Made by a program: the position numbers and the translations under genes
The notes under the pieces: model-generated
Told to the model about the DNA's origin: nothing
Seen by the model: the letters and a program-made list of their open reading frames with translations, nothing else
Database searches by the model: none
Source: Stappia indica
GTDB lineage: Bacteria > Pseudomonadota > Alphaproteobacteria > Rhizobiales > Stappiaceae
NCBI RefSeq assembly: GCF_009789575.1
Contig: NZ_CP046908.1
Coordinates: forward strand, 3,067,001-3,131,000
Length of the DNA: 64,000 nt
Reading direction: 5' to 3'
Shown here: one piece after another, positions 34,464 to 42,858 of the stretch
Layout: each line of letters opens with the position of its first letter
Numbering within the stretch: the stretch's first letter is position 1

Positions 34464-35324
34464 ATGACCCGCTGGATGTTGCCCGCCTTCCTTGCCGTGG
34501 GCGTGCTCGTGACACTGCTGCTGATCGTCGGCCCGGCCCTTTACGCCGTGTCGCTCAGCTTCTTCGACATGCCGTCCCTGACCTCCGATCCGATCTGGGT
34601 CGGCCTTGCGAAATACCAGGCGGTGCTGGCGAGCGCGGAGTTCTGGCGCGCGCTGTGGAACGGCATCGTCTATGCGGGCCTTGCCATCGTTCTGCAGGTG
34701 GTGCTCGGCATCGGCTTCGCGCTCATCCTGCACCAGCCCTTCCGCGGCCGCGCCCTGGTGCGCGGGCTCGCCTTCCTGCCCTATCTCCTGCCCACCGTGA
34801 TCGCCGTGCTGACCTTCAAGTGGATGGTCGACGGGTCGCTCGGCATCGTCACAATCCTGATGGACGAGTGGGGCTTGCCGCCGATCTACTGGTTCGAGAC
34901 CGAGCAGGCGGCGATGATATCGGTGATCCTGGTCTCGGTCTGGCTGTGGACGCCCTTCGTCACCACCACGTTCCTCGCCGGCCTGCAGACCGTTCCGACC
35001 CAGCTTTACGAGGCCGCGCGCGTCGACGGCGCCGGGCCGATCCGCCGCTTCTTCCACATCACCCTGCCGATGCTGCGGCCGATCCTGACCGTCATCATCC
35101 TGCTGCGCGGGGTGTGGATGTTCAACAAGTTCGACGTGATCTGGCTGACCACCGGCGGCGGCCCCGTCGGGGCGACGGAACACCTGCCGATCCTCTCCTA
35201 TCGCACTGCCTTCACGCTCTACGACATCGGCACGGGCGCGGCGATCGCCACGATCTCCTTCCTGTTCCTGTCGCTGGCCGTCTTCCTGTATTTCCGCGTG
35301 TTCCCGATGGAGGACGACGCATGA
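34464..35324 (+). CDS. Sugar ABC transporter permease (MalF/UgpA type)
   Basis: A 286-residue inner-membrane protein with six predicted helices. The first is MLPAFLAVGVLVTLLLIVGPALYAVSLSF. The EAA motif contacting the ATPase is YEAARVDGAGPIRRFFHITLPMLRP. The ATG at 34464 gives a short cytoplasmic N terminus. It overlaps the next permease by four bases (ATGA), so the two are probably made in equal amounts. Confidence 0.92.
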   Translation: MTRWMLPAFLAVGVLVTLLLIVGPALYAVSLSFFDMPSLTSDPIWVGLAKYQAVLASAEFWRALWNGIVYAGLAIVLQVVLGIGFALILHQPFRGRALVRGLAFLPYLLPTVIAVLTFKWMVDGSLGIVTILMDEWGLPPIYWFETEQAAMISVILVSVWLWTPFVTTTFLAGLQTVPTQLYEAARVDGAGPIRRFFHITLPMLRPILTVIILLRGVWMFNKFDVIWLTTGGGPVGATEHLPILSYRTAFTLYDIGTGAAIATISFLFLSLAVFLYFRVFPMEDDA

Positions 35325-36157
35325 CACCCGCAATCCGGCGGCCGGCAGCGCGTGTCGGCCTGTATTTCGCCGCCTTCGCCATCGCGCTCTACAGCGCCTT
35401 CCCGATCTACTGGATGGTGTCGTCGTCGCTGCGCCCGACGCAGGAGATGCTGCTCAATCCCTCGCTGATCCCCAGCGAGCTGACGCTGCAATACTATTAC
35501 AGCCTGCTGGCCCAGACCGACTATCCGCGGCAGTTCCTCAACAGCCTGATCGTTGCCGTCGCCACGGTGGCGCTGACCATGGTCCTGTCGGTGATGATCG
35601 CCTATGGCGTCACCCGCCAGCGGATCCGCGGCAAGAAGGCGATCATCGCCGGCATGCTCTATGCCTACATGTTCCCGCCCCTGCTGCTGGCGATCCCGCT
35701 CTATGCGATGTTCACGAAAGTCGGCCTCAACGACACGCTGTTCTCGCTGGTGATCTCGCACCTGACCATGACCATGCCGCTCGGCGTCTGGTTCCTGTGG
35801 GGCTTCTTCAAGGCGATGCCCTTCGAGCTGGAAGAGGCGGCGATGGTCGACGGCTGCACCCGGCTCGGCGCCTTCCTGCGGGTGGTGCTGCCGCTCTCCG
35901 TGCCGGGGCTGGTGACGGTGGCGATCTTCGCCTTCCTGCTGTCCTGGACGGACTACACCTTCGCGCTGGTGATGATCGGCTCCGACGTCAACAAGACCGT
36001 GCCGCTCGGCCTTGCCTCGATGATCGGTGCGTTCGACCTGCGCTGGGGCGATGTGATGGCCGGCTCGACGCTGATCGCCCTGCCGCTCTTCGTCGCCTTC
36101 ATCCTGCTCTCCCGCTATTTCGTGCAAGGCCTGACGGCCGGCGCGGTGAAAGGATAA
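35321..36157 (+). CDS. Sugar ABC transporter permease (MalG/UgpE type)
   Basis: A 278-residue inner-membrane permease, partner of the preceding one. It has the typical MalG N terminus with FPIYWMVSSSLRP and the EAA loop LEEAAMVDGCTRLGAFLRVVLPLSVPG. Six hydrophobic segments are visible. The dehydrogenase gene begins six bases after its stop, placing transport and catabolism on one transcript. Confidence 0.92.
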   Translation: MTPAIRRPAARVGLYFAAFAIALYSAFPIYWMVSSSLRPTQEMLLNPSLIPSELTLQYYYSLLAQTDYPRQFLNSLIVAVATVALTMVLSVMIAYGVTRQRIRGKKAIIAGMLYAYMFPPLLLAIPLYAMFTKVGLNDTLFSLVISHLTMTMPLGVWFLWGFFKAMPFELEEAAMVDGCTRLGAFLRVVLPLSVPGLVTVAIFAFLLSWTDYTFALVMIGSDVNKTVPLGLASMIGAFDLRWGDVMAGSTLIALPLFVAFILLSRYFVQGLTAGAVKG

Positions 36158-36163
36158 TCGAAG

Positions 36164-37225
36164 ATGGCCCTGCGCATTCTCGGCGCGCCCCAGCGCTACG
36201 TCCAGGGACCCGGTGCGATCGACACGCTGGCGGAGGAGGTCGCGCGGCTCGGCGGCGGGCCGGTGGCGGTCGTCATCGACCCGGTCGCCCGCGAGCTGCT
36301 GGGCGAGCGGATCGCCCGCGCGCTGCCGGATGCCAGGCTGCTCGCCTTCGGCGGCGAGTGCACCGGTGCCGAGATCGAGGCGCGGGCCGCCGAGATCGGC
36401 GAGGCGCGGCTCATCCTCGGCATCGGCGGCGGCAAGGCCATCGACACGGCCAAGGGCGCGGCGATCCTGCGGGACCTGCCGGTCGGCATCGTCCCGACGA
36501 TCGCCTCCAACGACAGCCCGACCAGCCATATCGCCGTCGTCTACACTGCCGACCATGCGGTCGAGGGCGTGCGCCACATGCGGGCCAATCCCTCGCTGGT
36601 TCTTGTCGACACGGCGGTGATCGCCTCGGCGCCGCGCCGGTTCCTGGCCGCCGGCATCGGCGACGCCATGTCCAAGCCCTACGAGCTTGCCGGCGCCCTT
36701 GCCGGGGCCCGTTTTTCCGGGGGAGGCCTCAACTTCTTCGGCGGCACGCCGACCGAACTGACCAAGGCCATCGTCGGCCGGGCGCGGGAAATCCTGCTCG
36801 CCGATGGCGAGGCAGCGATGACGGCGCGCGAGCCGGATGCCGCCTTCGAGCGGGTGGTGGAGGCCTCGATCCTTCTCAGCGGTCTCGCCTTCGAAAGCGG
36901 CGGCCTGTCCATCGCCCATTCCATGGTGCGCGGCTTCTCGGTGATGCCGCAGCTCGCCCACCTGCTGCATGGCGAGATGGTTGCGCTCGGCACGCTGACC
37001 CAGCTGGCCGCGGGCCAGGGCAGCGCGCAGGAGATCGCCGAGCTTGCCGGCTTCTTCCGCCGGATCAACCTGCCGGTGTCCTTTGCCGCCTTCGGATTGA
37101 GCGAAGAGGCGGACCTCCGGCGGATGGCGGAGGTGTCGCTGACGGCGCCTTACGCGGGCAACTACATGCGCCGGCTGGGGCCGGACGATCTGGTCGAGGC
37201 CATGCGCAGCCTCGACCGGATGTGA
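36164..37225 (+). CDS. Iron/zinc-containing alcohol dehydrogenase (GldA-like)
   Basis: A 353-residue polyol dehydrogenase. The NAD-binding motif is LGIGGGKAIDTAKG (residues about 85-98). The three metal ligands line up with glycerol dehydrogenase: Asp167 in GIGDAMSKPYE, His252 in LSIAHSMVRG and His269 in LLHGEMV. GldA oxidises glycerol at C2; relatives act on other polyols or on glycerol 1-phosphate. In this operon it may oxidise the imported polyol to a ketose for the FGGY kinase, which is inference from context. Confidence 0.88.
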   Translation: MALRILGAPQRYVQGPGAIDTLAEEVARLGGGPVAVVIDPVARELLGERIARALPDARLLAFGGECTGAEIEARAAEIGEARLILGIGGGKAIDTAKGAAILRDLPVGIVPTIASNDSPTSHIAVVYTADHAVEGVRHMRANPSLVLVDTAVIASAPRRFLAAGIGDAMSKPYELAGALAGARFSGGGLNFFGGTPTELTKAIVGRAREILLADGEAAMTAREPDAAFERVVEASILLSGLAFESGGLSIAHSMVRGFSVMPQLAHLLHGEMVALGTLTQLAAGQGSAQEIAELAGFFRRINLPVSFAAFGLSEEADLRRMAEVSLTAPYAGNYMRRLGPDDLVEAMRSLDRM

Positions 37226-37254
37226 GGCGAACAGCGCGGCTTCGGGGCAGGATC

Positions 37255-37944
37255 ATGCGCAAGGCGATCGTGACGGGCGGGGGAACCGGGATCGGGCGGG
37301 CAACGGCCGAATATCTGGCGCAGCGCGACTGGCAGGTAACGGCGGCCGGGCTGGAGCGCGATGCGGATCTTCCCGCCGACATCGGCTTTGCCGACTGCGA
37401 CATCACCGATGCAGGCGCGCGGGCCGCGCTGTTTTCGGAGGTGGGAGAGCTGCACGGCCTCGTCAACTGCGCCGGCGTCATCCGCTTCGACGACGAGTGG
37501 ACCGATGACGGGTTTCGCAAGGTGATGGAGATCAATGTCGGCGGCAGTTTCGCTGTCGCCAATGCCGCCCTGCCGGCGCTGGAACGGGCCGGCGGCGCGG
37601 TGGTCAACATCGCCTCCATGTGGAGCTGGTTCGGCAATTCGGCCGCGCCCGCCTATTCGGCGAGCAAGGGCGCGGTGTCCTCCATGACCCGCTCGCTGGC
37701 CGTCGCCTGGGGCGGGCGCGGGGTTCGCGTCAACGCGGTCGCGCCGGGCTGGGTCGATACCAGGCTCTCGGCCCGGGCCAAGGCCGATCCGGTGCGCGGC
37801 CCGCGCATTGCCGCGCGCATTCCGCTCGCGCGCTGGGCGGACCCGGCCGAGATCGCGGCGGTGATCGCCTTCCTGCTGTCGCCGGAGGCGTCCTATGTGC
37901 ACGGCGCCATCATTCCGGTTGATGGCGGCTATCTCGCCGCCTGA
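37255..37944 (+). CDS. Short-chain dehydrogenase/reductase
   Basis: A 229-residue classical SDR. The cofactor motif is VTGGGTGIGRATAEYL at the N terminus. NCAG follows, and the catalytic residues are Ser in NIASMWSWFG, Tyr in YSASKGA and Lys four residues later. The final VHGAIIPVDGGYLAA is typical. GGCAGGA lies before the ATG. As last gene of the polyol operon it probably oxidises a sugar or polyol; NAD versus NADP preference is not certain. Confidence 0.88.
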   Translation: MRKAIVTGGGTGIGRATAEYLAQRDWQVTAAGLERDADLPADIGFADCDITDAGARAALFSEVGELHGLVNCAGVIRFDDEWTDDGFRKVMEINVGGSFAVANAALPALERAGGAVVNIASMWSWFGNSAAPAYSASKGAVSSMTRSLAVAWGGRGVRVNAVAPGWVDTRLSARAKADPVRGPRIAARIPLARWADPAEIAAVIAFLLSPEASYVHGAIIPVDGGYLAA

Positions 37945-37965
37945 CGCCCGTGCCCGGTCGGAAGG

Positions 37966-38052
37966 TCAGAAGATCAGCATGAGGATGCCGATCACGACCA
38001 CGAGGCCGACGAGAAAGATGAAGCCGACGGTTCCGCCAATGAACTTGAGCAT
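37966..38052 (-). CDS. Small single-helix membrane protein (28 residues)
   Basis: A short minus-strand frame with GAGAGG six bases before its ATG encodes a protein that is almost entirely one transmembrane helix: MLKFIGGTVG, then FIFLVGLVVVIG and ILMLIF. One Lys at the N terminus would favour N-in orientation. It fills the gap between convergent or divergent larger genes and is too short for ordinary gene callers. I do not recognise a family. Composition (no charged residues in the helix, Gly-Xaa spacing) and the good ribosome site argue for real translation. A chance ORF remains possible. Confidence 0.5.
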   Translation of the reverse strand: MLKFIGGTVGFIFLVGLVVVIGILMLIF

Positions 38053-38255
38053 GGTGCCTCTCTGTGGCTGGTGTCACGGGTGTTGCCATGTCAACGCGCC
38101 AGGGGCCGGATCGTTTCGAAGAAATCCGGCATGGTTCGCCGCTCGCATCAGTGGGCGCTGAAGCCTGAGTTCAATCGCCGGATGTGGACGGGGCTGGAAA
38201 CCCGGCCAGGGATTGCCGATACTGACCCGGTGCCCAAGGGACGCCGGAACCGCGC

Positions 38256-38891
38256 ATGGACCTTTTCTCGCCGCTTGCCGCCATCGTTGCCGTCAATCTC
38301 GCCGCCTGGATCACGCCGGGCCCGAACATGCTTGCGGTGATCGCCGCCTCGCTTGCCGGTGGCCGCGTCCAGGGCATCGCCACCGGTACCGGGCTGGCGG
38401 CCGCGGCCACGCTCTGGGCGCTGGCGGCGGTTCTCGGCGTTGCGACGATGTTCGAGCTGTTCCCGCAGGTCGCGGTCGCGCTGAAGCTGGCAGGGGCTGC
38501 CTACCTGGTCTGGCTCGGGGCGAGGTCGTTGCGGACCGCCCTCCGGCAGGGCGCGAGCATGGAGACCGCCCGCCTTCCCTCTTCGTCCCTTCTCCGTGCC
38601 TTCCGCACCGGCTTTCTCGTCAGCATGACCAATCCGAAGGCGGCGCTGTTCTTCGGCTCGGTGATGACGGCCTTCGTTCCCGTGGCCGCGCCGGGCTGGT
38701 TCCTGGTCGCCGTCGTCGCGCTGTGCGGGGTGCTCGCCGTCCTTCTGCACGCGATCACGGCGACGGTCTTTTCCACGGGTGTGGCGCTGCGTGCCTTCGC
38801 GCGCGGCAGGCGCTGGATTTCCGGCCTGTTCGGCATCGCCTTCCTTGCCATGGGCGCGATGGTGGCGCATGCGGCGCTGCGCCGGGGCTGA
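38256..38891 (+). CDS. LysE/RhtB family amino acid exporter
   Basis: A 211-residue membrane protein with about six hydrophobic helices. ITPGPNMLAVIAASLAGGRVQGIATGTGLA is the family signature in the first helices, and GFLVSMTNPKAALFFGSVM is the second conserved stretch. Members export amino acids or homoserine lactones. It stands alone, upstream of a spermidine-synthase-like gene on the same strand. Substrate not predictable. Confidence 0.9.
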   Translation: MDLFSPLAAIVAVNLAAWITPGPNMLAVIAASLAGGRVQGIATGTGLAAAATLWALAAVLGVATMFELFPQVAVALKLAGAAYLVWLGARSLRTALRQGASMETARLPSSSLLRAFRTGFLVSMTNPKAALFFGSVMTAFVPVAAPGWFLVAVVALCGVLAVLLHAITATVFSTGVALRAFARGRRWISGLFGIAFLAMGAMVAHAALRRG

Positions 38892-38971
38892 ACAGGGCCG
38901 CGCTTGCCGCCGGGGGCCAAAGCGGCGATAAGCGGCGTCTTGCCGTCACGCCGCACCGGAAAGGGCCGCTC

Positions 38972-39685
38972 ATGTCCGTGTTTTTCGAGGAACTGGACTA
39001 TCGCCCGACGGCGATTGGGGCGGTGTCCCTGCGCCGCCGCCGCGACATGCGGCTGGGCGGCGACGTCTACGAGATCAAGCTCGGCGACGAGTTCCTGATG
39101 TCGAGCTTCTTCACCGTCTCGGAGATTGCGCTCGCACGGCTCGGCCTCGATGCGGTGTCCGGTGCGCGCCCGGACGTGGTGGTCGGCGGGCTGGGCCTCG
39201 GCTACACGGCAAGGACCGTGCTGGAGCGGCCGGAGACGGGCTCGCTCGTCGTCGTCGAGATGCTCGAGCCGGTGATCGACTGGCATCGCGACGGCTTGCT
39301 GCCGCTTGGAGCCGGGATCGTCGCCGATCCGCGCTGCCGTCTGGTGCAGGGCGACTTCTTTGCCATGGCCGCCGGCGAGGCGGGTTTCGATCCGCAAGCC
39401 CCGGGGCGGCGATTCGACGCGATCCTGCTCGACATCGACCATTCTCCGGAGGCGCTGCTCGACGCGCGCAGCACCAGCTTCTATCGCCCGGAAGGTCTTG
39501 AGGCGATGGCACGCTGGCTGAAGCCGGGAGGCATTTTCGGCCTGTGGTCCAACGAGGCGCCCGACGCCGCCTTCACCGCGCGGCTTGCCTCGGTCTTCGC
39601 CGAGGCCTGGGCGGAACCCGTCACCTTCGCCAACCCCTTGCAGGACGAGCCGTTCACCCAGACGGTCTATCTCGCCCGGGTCTAG
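38972..39685 (+). CDS. Spermidine synthase-like protein (SAM-dependent methyltransferase fold)
   Basis: A 237-residue protein with a Rossmann-like fold. VVVGGLGLGYTARTVL matches the glycine-rich motif I, VVVEMLEPVIDWHR the acidic motif, and AILLDIDHSPEALLD the DxD region seen in spermidine synthases, though it lacks the full N-terminal domain of true SpeE. Relatives are annotated as spermidine synthase-like or class I methyltransferases of unknown target. GAAAGG precedes the ATG at 38972. Downstream lies the SOS cassette after a gap with repeats. Confidence 0.8.
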   Translation: MSVFFEELDYRPTAIGAVSLRRRRDMRLGGDVYEIKLGDEFLMSSFFTVSEIALARLGLDAVSGARPDVVVGGLGLGYTARTVLERPETGSLVVVEMLEPVIDWHRDGLLPLGAGIVADPRCRLVQGDFFAMAAGEAGFDPQAPGRRFDAILLDIDHSPEALLDARSTSFYRPEGLEAMARWLKPGGIFGLWSNEAPDAAFTARLASVFAEAWAEPVTFANPLQDEPFTQTVYLARV

Positions 39686-39730
39686 TCGGGCAGCGGGAGA
39701 TCGGGCAGCGGGAGACGGCGCAGCGGGGCG
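39686..39730. repeat. Tandem 15-base repeat
   Basis: TCGGGCAGCGGGAGA occurs twice back to back (39686-39715), with a third degenerate copy CGGCGCAGCGGGGCG to 39730. It directly follows the stop codon of the preceding gene. Probably a small slippage-prone repeat without a role. Confidence 0.7.
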
Positions 39731-39790
39731 CCGGAAGGTGGCTGACGCGACGTCGGGGGGTGAGGGGGCTGGTGGTCCGGGGCAGCCTGA

Positions 39791-39814
39791 ATTGATTCAC
39801 GTTTTTGAATCAAT
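39791..39814. promoter_or_regulatory. Eight-base inverted repeat upstream of the SOS operon
   Basis: ATTGATTC and GAATCAAT are perfect arms around ACGTTTTT, in an AT-rich patch about 50 bases before the SOS box. It may be an operator for a second regulator; on its own it lacks the GC-rich stem of a terminator. Confidence 0.4.
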
Positions 39815-39861
39815 GCGATGGCCGAAAACCGCCTGACAGCCTGCAGACTCATGTTGCGTTT

Positions 39862-39876
39862 GTTCTTATTTTGTTC
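39862..39876 (+). promoter_or_regulatory. LexA/SOS box (GTTC-N7-GTTC)
   Basis: GTTCTTATTTTGTTC fits the direct-repeat LexA site specific to alphaproteobacteria. It lies 12 bases before the start codon of the endonuclease III-like gene, the first of the imuA-imuB-dnaE2 operon, so LexA would block the whole unit until DNA damage. Confidence 0.88.
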
Positions 39877-39888
39877 TTTCATTCGGGC

Positions 39889-40587
39889 ATGCAATACACG
39901 TTGCCGCTCGTTGCCGATACCCGCCTTGCGCGGGTCCACGGACTGTTGCTTGCCCGGTTCGGTCCGGTGCCGGAGTGCTACCGGCTCGACCCGGTGAGCC
40001 AGCTCGTCTTCGCGATGCTGAGCGGCCGGACACGGGATGCGGTCGCCATGGAGGTCTTTGCAGCACTGGCCCGCCGGATGGGCGCATGGGAGCGGCTGGC
40101 GGAAACGGCGGCGAGCGAGCTGCAAGGCATCATCGCCGGGGTGACCTTCGCCGAGCGCAAGGCGCGGCAGATCCCGGCGGCCTTGCGCGAGATCGCGGCC
40201 CGGCGCGGACGGCTGGAGCTGGAGTTCCTGGCCCGGTGGCCGGTGGAGGAGGGGCGGGTCTGGCTGGAAGGCCTGACCGGGGTCGGCCCCAAGACCAGCA
40301 TGGCGGTGCTCGGCCTCAGCACGCTGAACCGCCGGGTGCTGATGGTCGACACCGCTCACAACCGGGTCGCCTGCCGGCTGGGCCTCGTGCCGGCGCGGGC
40401 CGATATTGCCCGCGCCACGCGGCTGCTCAATCGCCAGCTGCCTGCCGCATGGACTGCCAATGATACGGAAACCCACCATTTCCTGATGCAGGGGCTGGGC
40501 CGCAGCCATTGCGTCTACAGGGAGCCGCTTTGCCCGGATTGCCCGTTGTGCCGTCTCTGCCGGTCGGTGCCGGAGGGGCGGGCATGA
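39889..40587 (+). CDS. Endonuclease III-like HhH-GPD DNA glycosylase/lyase
   Basis: A 232-residue base-excision enzyme. The helix-hairpin-helix LEGLTGVGPKTSMAVLG contains Lys135, matching the catalytic lysine of Nth, and Asp154 in LMVDTAHNRVACRL matches the catalytic aspartate. The C-terminal [4Fe-4S] ligands are Cys208, 215, 218 and 224 (spacing C-X6-C-X2-C-X5-C). Nth removes oxidised pyrimidines and nicks the strand. I start at ATG 39889, just after the SOS box; upstream codons lie in the operator. It overlaps imuA by four bases. A glycosylase leading an SOS mutagenesis operon is unusual. Confidence 0.88.
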   Translation: MQYTLPLVADTRLARVHGLLLARFGPVPECYRLDPVSQLVFAMLSGRTRDAVAMEVFAALARRMGAWERLAETAASELQGIIAGVTFAERKARQIPAALREIAARRGRLELEFLARWPVEEGRVWLEGLTGVGPKTSMAVLGLSTLNRRVLMVDTAHNRVACRLGLVPARADIARATRLLNRQLPAAWTANDTETHHFLMQGLGRSHCVYREPLCPDCPLCRLCRSVPEGRA

Positions 40588-41381
40588 GGACCGGCGAGAC
40601 GCTGGCGGCGCTGCGCGCCCGCATCAAGGCGGGCGGACTGGACGAGGCCCCGGCCTGGCCGGCGGTCGAACTGGAGGGGGAGGCGGGACCGCAAGGCACG
40701 GTGCTGCCCGGCGGGCTGGCGAGCGGGGCGCTGCATGAGCTGCAGCCGGCGACGCCGGCCGATATCGGGGCGGCGACCGGGTTTGCCCTGGGGCTGGCCT
40801 CGCGATTGCTGGCGCGCCGTCCCGGCCCGCTCCTGTGGGGGCTGCCGTCGACGCGGGGCTGGCGGGAAGGGCAGCTTTATCCGGTCGGGCTTGGCGCCTT
40901 CGGCATCGATCCGGACCGGGTGATCCAGGTCGAGGTGAGGAAGACCGCCGACCTCCTGTGGAGCCTGGAGGAGGCGCTGGACCATCCCTCGCTCGCCGTC
41001 GTCGTCGGCCTGCTGCCCGAAGGCGACCGGCTCTACGACTTTACGGCAAGCCGAAGGCTGGCGATGCGCGCCGCCCGCCACGGGGCGACGGTGCTGCTGC
41101 TGGGGGCGGCACCGGTCTTCGACATGGCAACGGCCGCCTCTACCCGCTGGTCGCTGGCGGCGCTGGCCAGTCGGCCCGTGCCCCATACCGGTCATGCGGT
41201 GCCGGGCCTCGGCCCGCCGCGCTGGCAGGCCCGGCTGGTGAAATCGCGCAAGGGTCTCCTGGATGCCTGGGATCTCGAGTGGAACCATGAAACGCTGTCT
41301 TTCCGTCTGGCTGCCCCGCTGGCCGACAGAGCGCCGCTCCGCCGGTCCGGCCGGCTCTCGCGGCGGCCGACTGCCGCCTGA
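40584..41381 (+). CDS. imuA: ImuA, SOS mutasome accessory protein
   Basis: A 265-residue RecA-like protein of the ImuA family. It supports ImuB and DnaE2 in error-prone translesion synthesis. Its core GALHELQPATPADIGAATGFALGLASRLLARRPGPLLW and DRVIQVEVRKTADLLWSLEEAL are typical, and no intact Walker A motif is seen. GGAGGGG lies before the ATG, which overlaps the glycosylase stop. It overlaps imuB by 95 bases, more than usual, indicating coupled translation. Confidence 0.88.
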   Translation: MRTGETLAALRARIKAGGLDEAPAWPAVELEGEAGPQGTVLPGGLASGALHELQPATPADIGAATGFALGLASRLLARRPGPLLWGLPSTRGWREGQLYPVGLGAFGIDPDRVIQVEVRKTADLLWSLEEALDHPSLAVVVGLLPEGDRLYDFTASRRLAMRAARHGATVLLLGAAPVFDMATAASTRWSLAALASRPVPHTGHAVPGLGPPRWQARLVKSRKGLLDAWDLEWNHETLSFRLAAPLADRAPLRRSGRLSRRPTAA

Positions 41382-42858
41382 CGAGGCCGGACCTCTCGTG
41401 CTCTCCGTGCTGGAGCAGAACGGGGCAAGGGTCAGCGCGGTCAACGCGCCCGCCGCTGCGCTCGGCCTTGTGCCGGGCATGCCGCTGGCGGATGCGCGGG
41501 CGATCCATCCCGCCCTCGGCGTCGCGCCGGCGGACCCGGACGGCGATGCGCAAGGGCTGCGCCGGCTCGCCCTGTGGTGCCAGCGCTACAGCCCGCTCAC
41601 CCGCATCGATGCGCCGGACGGGGTGTCCATCGACATTGCCGGCTGCGCCCATCTGTTCGGCGGCGAAGAGGCGCTGATGGCGGATCTCGCCGACCGGCTG
41701 CACGGCTTCGGGCTGACCGCCAGGCTTGCCCTCGCGCCGACGCTCGGGGCCGCCTGGGCGCTCTCCCGCTATGGCACGCCGATGGTGCAGGTGGCGCCCG
41801 GCGAGGTAGGCGAGGTTCTGGCACCGCTGCCCGTTGCGGCCCTGCGCATCGAGGCGGAGACGGCGCGCGCGCTGACGCGGCTCGGTCTCGACCGGATCGG
41901 CCTTCTCGTCGGCAAGCCGCGCGCGCCGCTCGCCGGCCGCTTCGGCCCGCTCCTGGTCCTGCGGCTCGACCAGGCCTTGGGGCGCGAGGGCGAGCGGTTC
42001 GATCCCGTCGAGGCCGCGCCCGTCTACCGGATCGCTCGCAACTTCGCCGAGCCGGTCGTCACGCTGGAGGCCATCGGCGAGGTGGCCGCGCGGCTGACCG
42101 GAGAGCTTGCCGGGATGCTGCAGGGCCTCGGCAAGGCGGCGCGGCGGCTGGAACTGGCGCTCTATCGCGTCGACGGCTGGCGCGAGGCGCTGGAGCTGCG
42201 CATCACCCGGCCGAGCAACGATGCCGCGCATCTTTTGCGCCTGCTCGGCGAGCGGCTCGACCGGCTGCGCGACCATGCCGGCTTCGGCTTCGAGGCAGCC
42301 GTGCTCTCCGCCTTCGAGGTGGAGCGCACTGAGGCGGTGCAGGCGGCGCTGTCGGGGCGCGAGCACAGCCCTCCGCCGATGGACGATCTCGACCGGCTGC
42401 TCGACCGGCTGGTCAACCGCTTCGGGCCCGAGCGGGTCTCCCGCTTCGCGCCGCGCGAGAGCCATGTGCCGGAGCGTTCCTGCCATCCGGTTTCCGCGCT
42501 TGTGCAAGTGGCCCGCCACGACTGGGCCGCCCATGGCCAGGCCCTGCACGGCGGTGTCACGCTGGCCCGCCCGCCGCTGCTGTTCGCCCGGCCTGAGCCG
42601 GTGGAGGTGCTGGTGGAGATGCCGGACAAACCGCCGGCGCGCTTCGAGTGGCGGCGCACCGCGCACCGGATCGTGCGGGCGGAAGGGCCGGAGCGGATCG
42701 CGCCGGAATGGTGGGCCGGCGGCGAGGCCAACCGGCTGACCCGCGACTATTACCGCGTCGAGGACACGGAAGGGCGACGCTTCTGGCTGTTCCGCGAAGG
42801 TCTCTACGACCGATCCGGCGACACGGTGCGCTGGTTCGTGCATGGGCTGTTCGCATGA
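41287..42858 (+). CDS. imuB: ImuB, non-catalytic Y-family polymerase-like protein
   Basis: A 523-residue Y-family homologue. The N-terminal MKRCLSVWLPRWPTERR lacks the catalytic Asp of true polymerases, and SIDIAGCAHLFGGE stands where polymerases have SIDE, so it is a bridging protein rather than an enzyme. ImuB links the beta clamp, ImuA and DnaE2. ATG 41287 has GAGTGGA before it and gives the family N terminus. Translation is coupled to dnaE2 by an ATGA overlap. Confidence 0.9.
   Translation: MKRCLSVWLPRWPTERRSAGPAGSRGGRLPPDEAGPLVLSVLEQNGARVSAVNAPAAALGLVPGMPLADARAIHPALGVAPADPDGDAQGLRRLALWCQRYSPLTRIDAPDGVSIDIAGCAHLFGGEEALMADLADRLHGFGLTARLALAPTLGAAWALSRYGTPMVQVAPGEVGEVLAPLPVAALRIEAETARALTRLGLDRIGLLVGKPRAPLAGRFGPLLVLRLDQALGREGERFDPVEAAPVYRIARNFAEPVVTLEAIGEVAARLTGELAGMLQGLGKAARRLELALYRVDGWREALELRITRPSNDAAHLLRLLGERLDRLRDHAGFGFEAAVLSAFEVERTEAVQAALSGREHSPPPMDDLDRLLDRLVNRFGPERVSRFAPRESHVPERSCHPVSALVQVARHDWAAHGQALHGGVTLARPPLLFARPEPVEVLVEMPDKPPARFEWRRTAHRIVRAEGPERIAPEWWAGGEANRLTRDYYRVEDTEGRRFWLFREGLYDRSGDTVRWFVHGLFA

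Noticed and set aside
39686-39730. CRISPR-like array
   Set aside because: Only two exact 15-base units directly joined without spacers.
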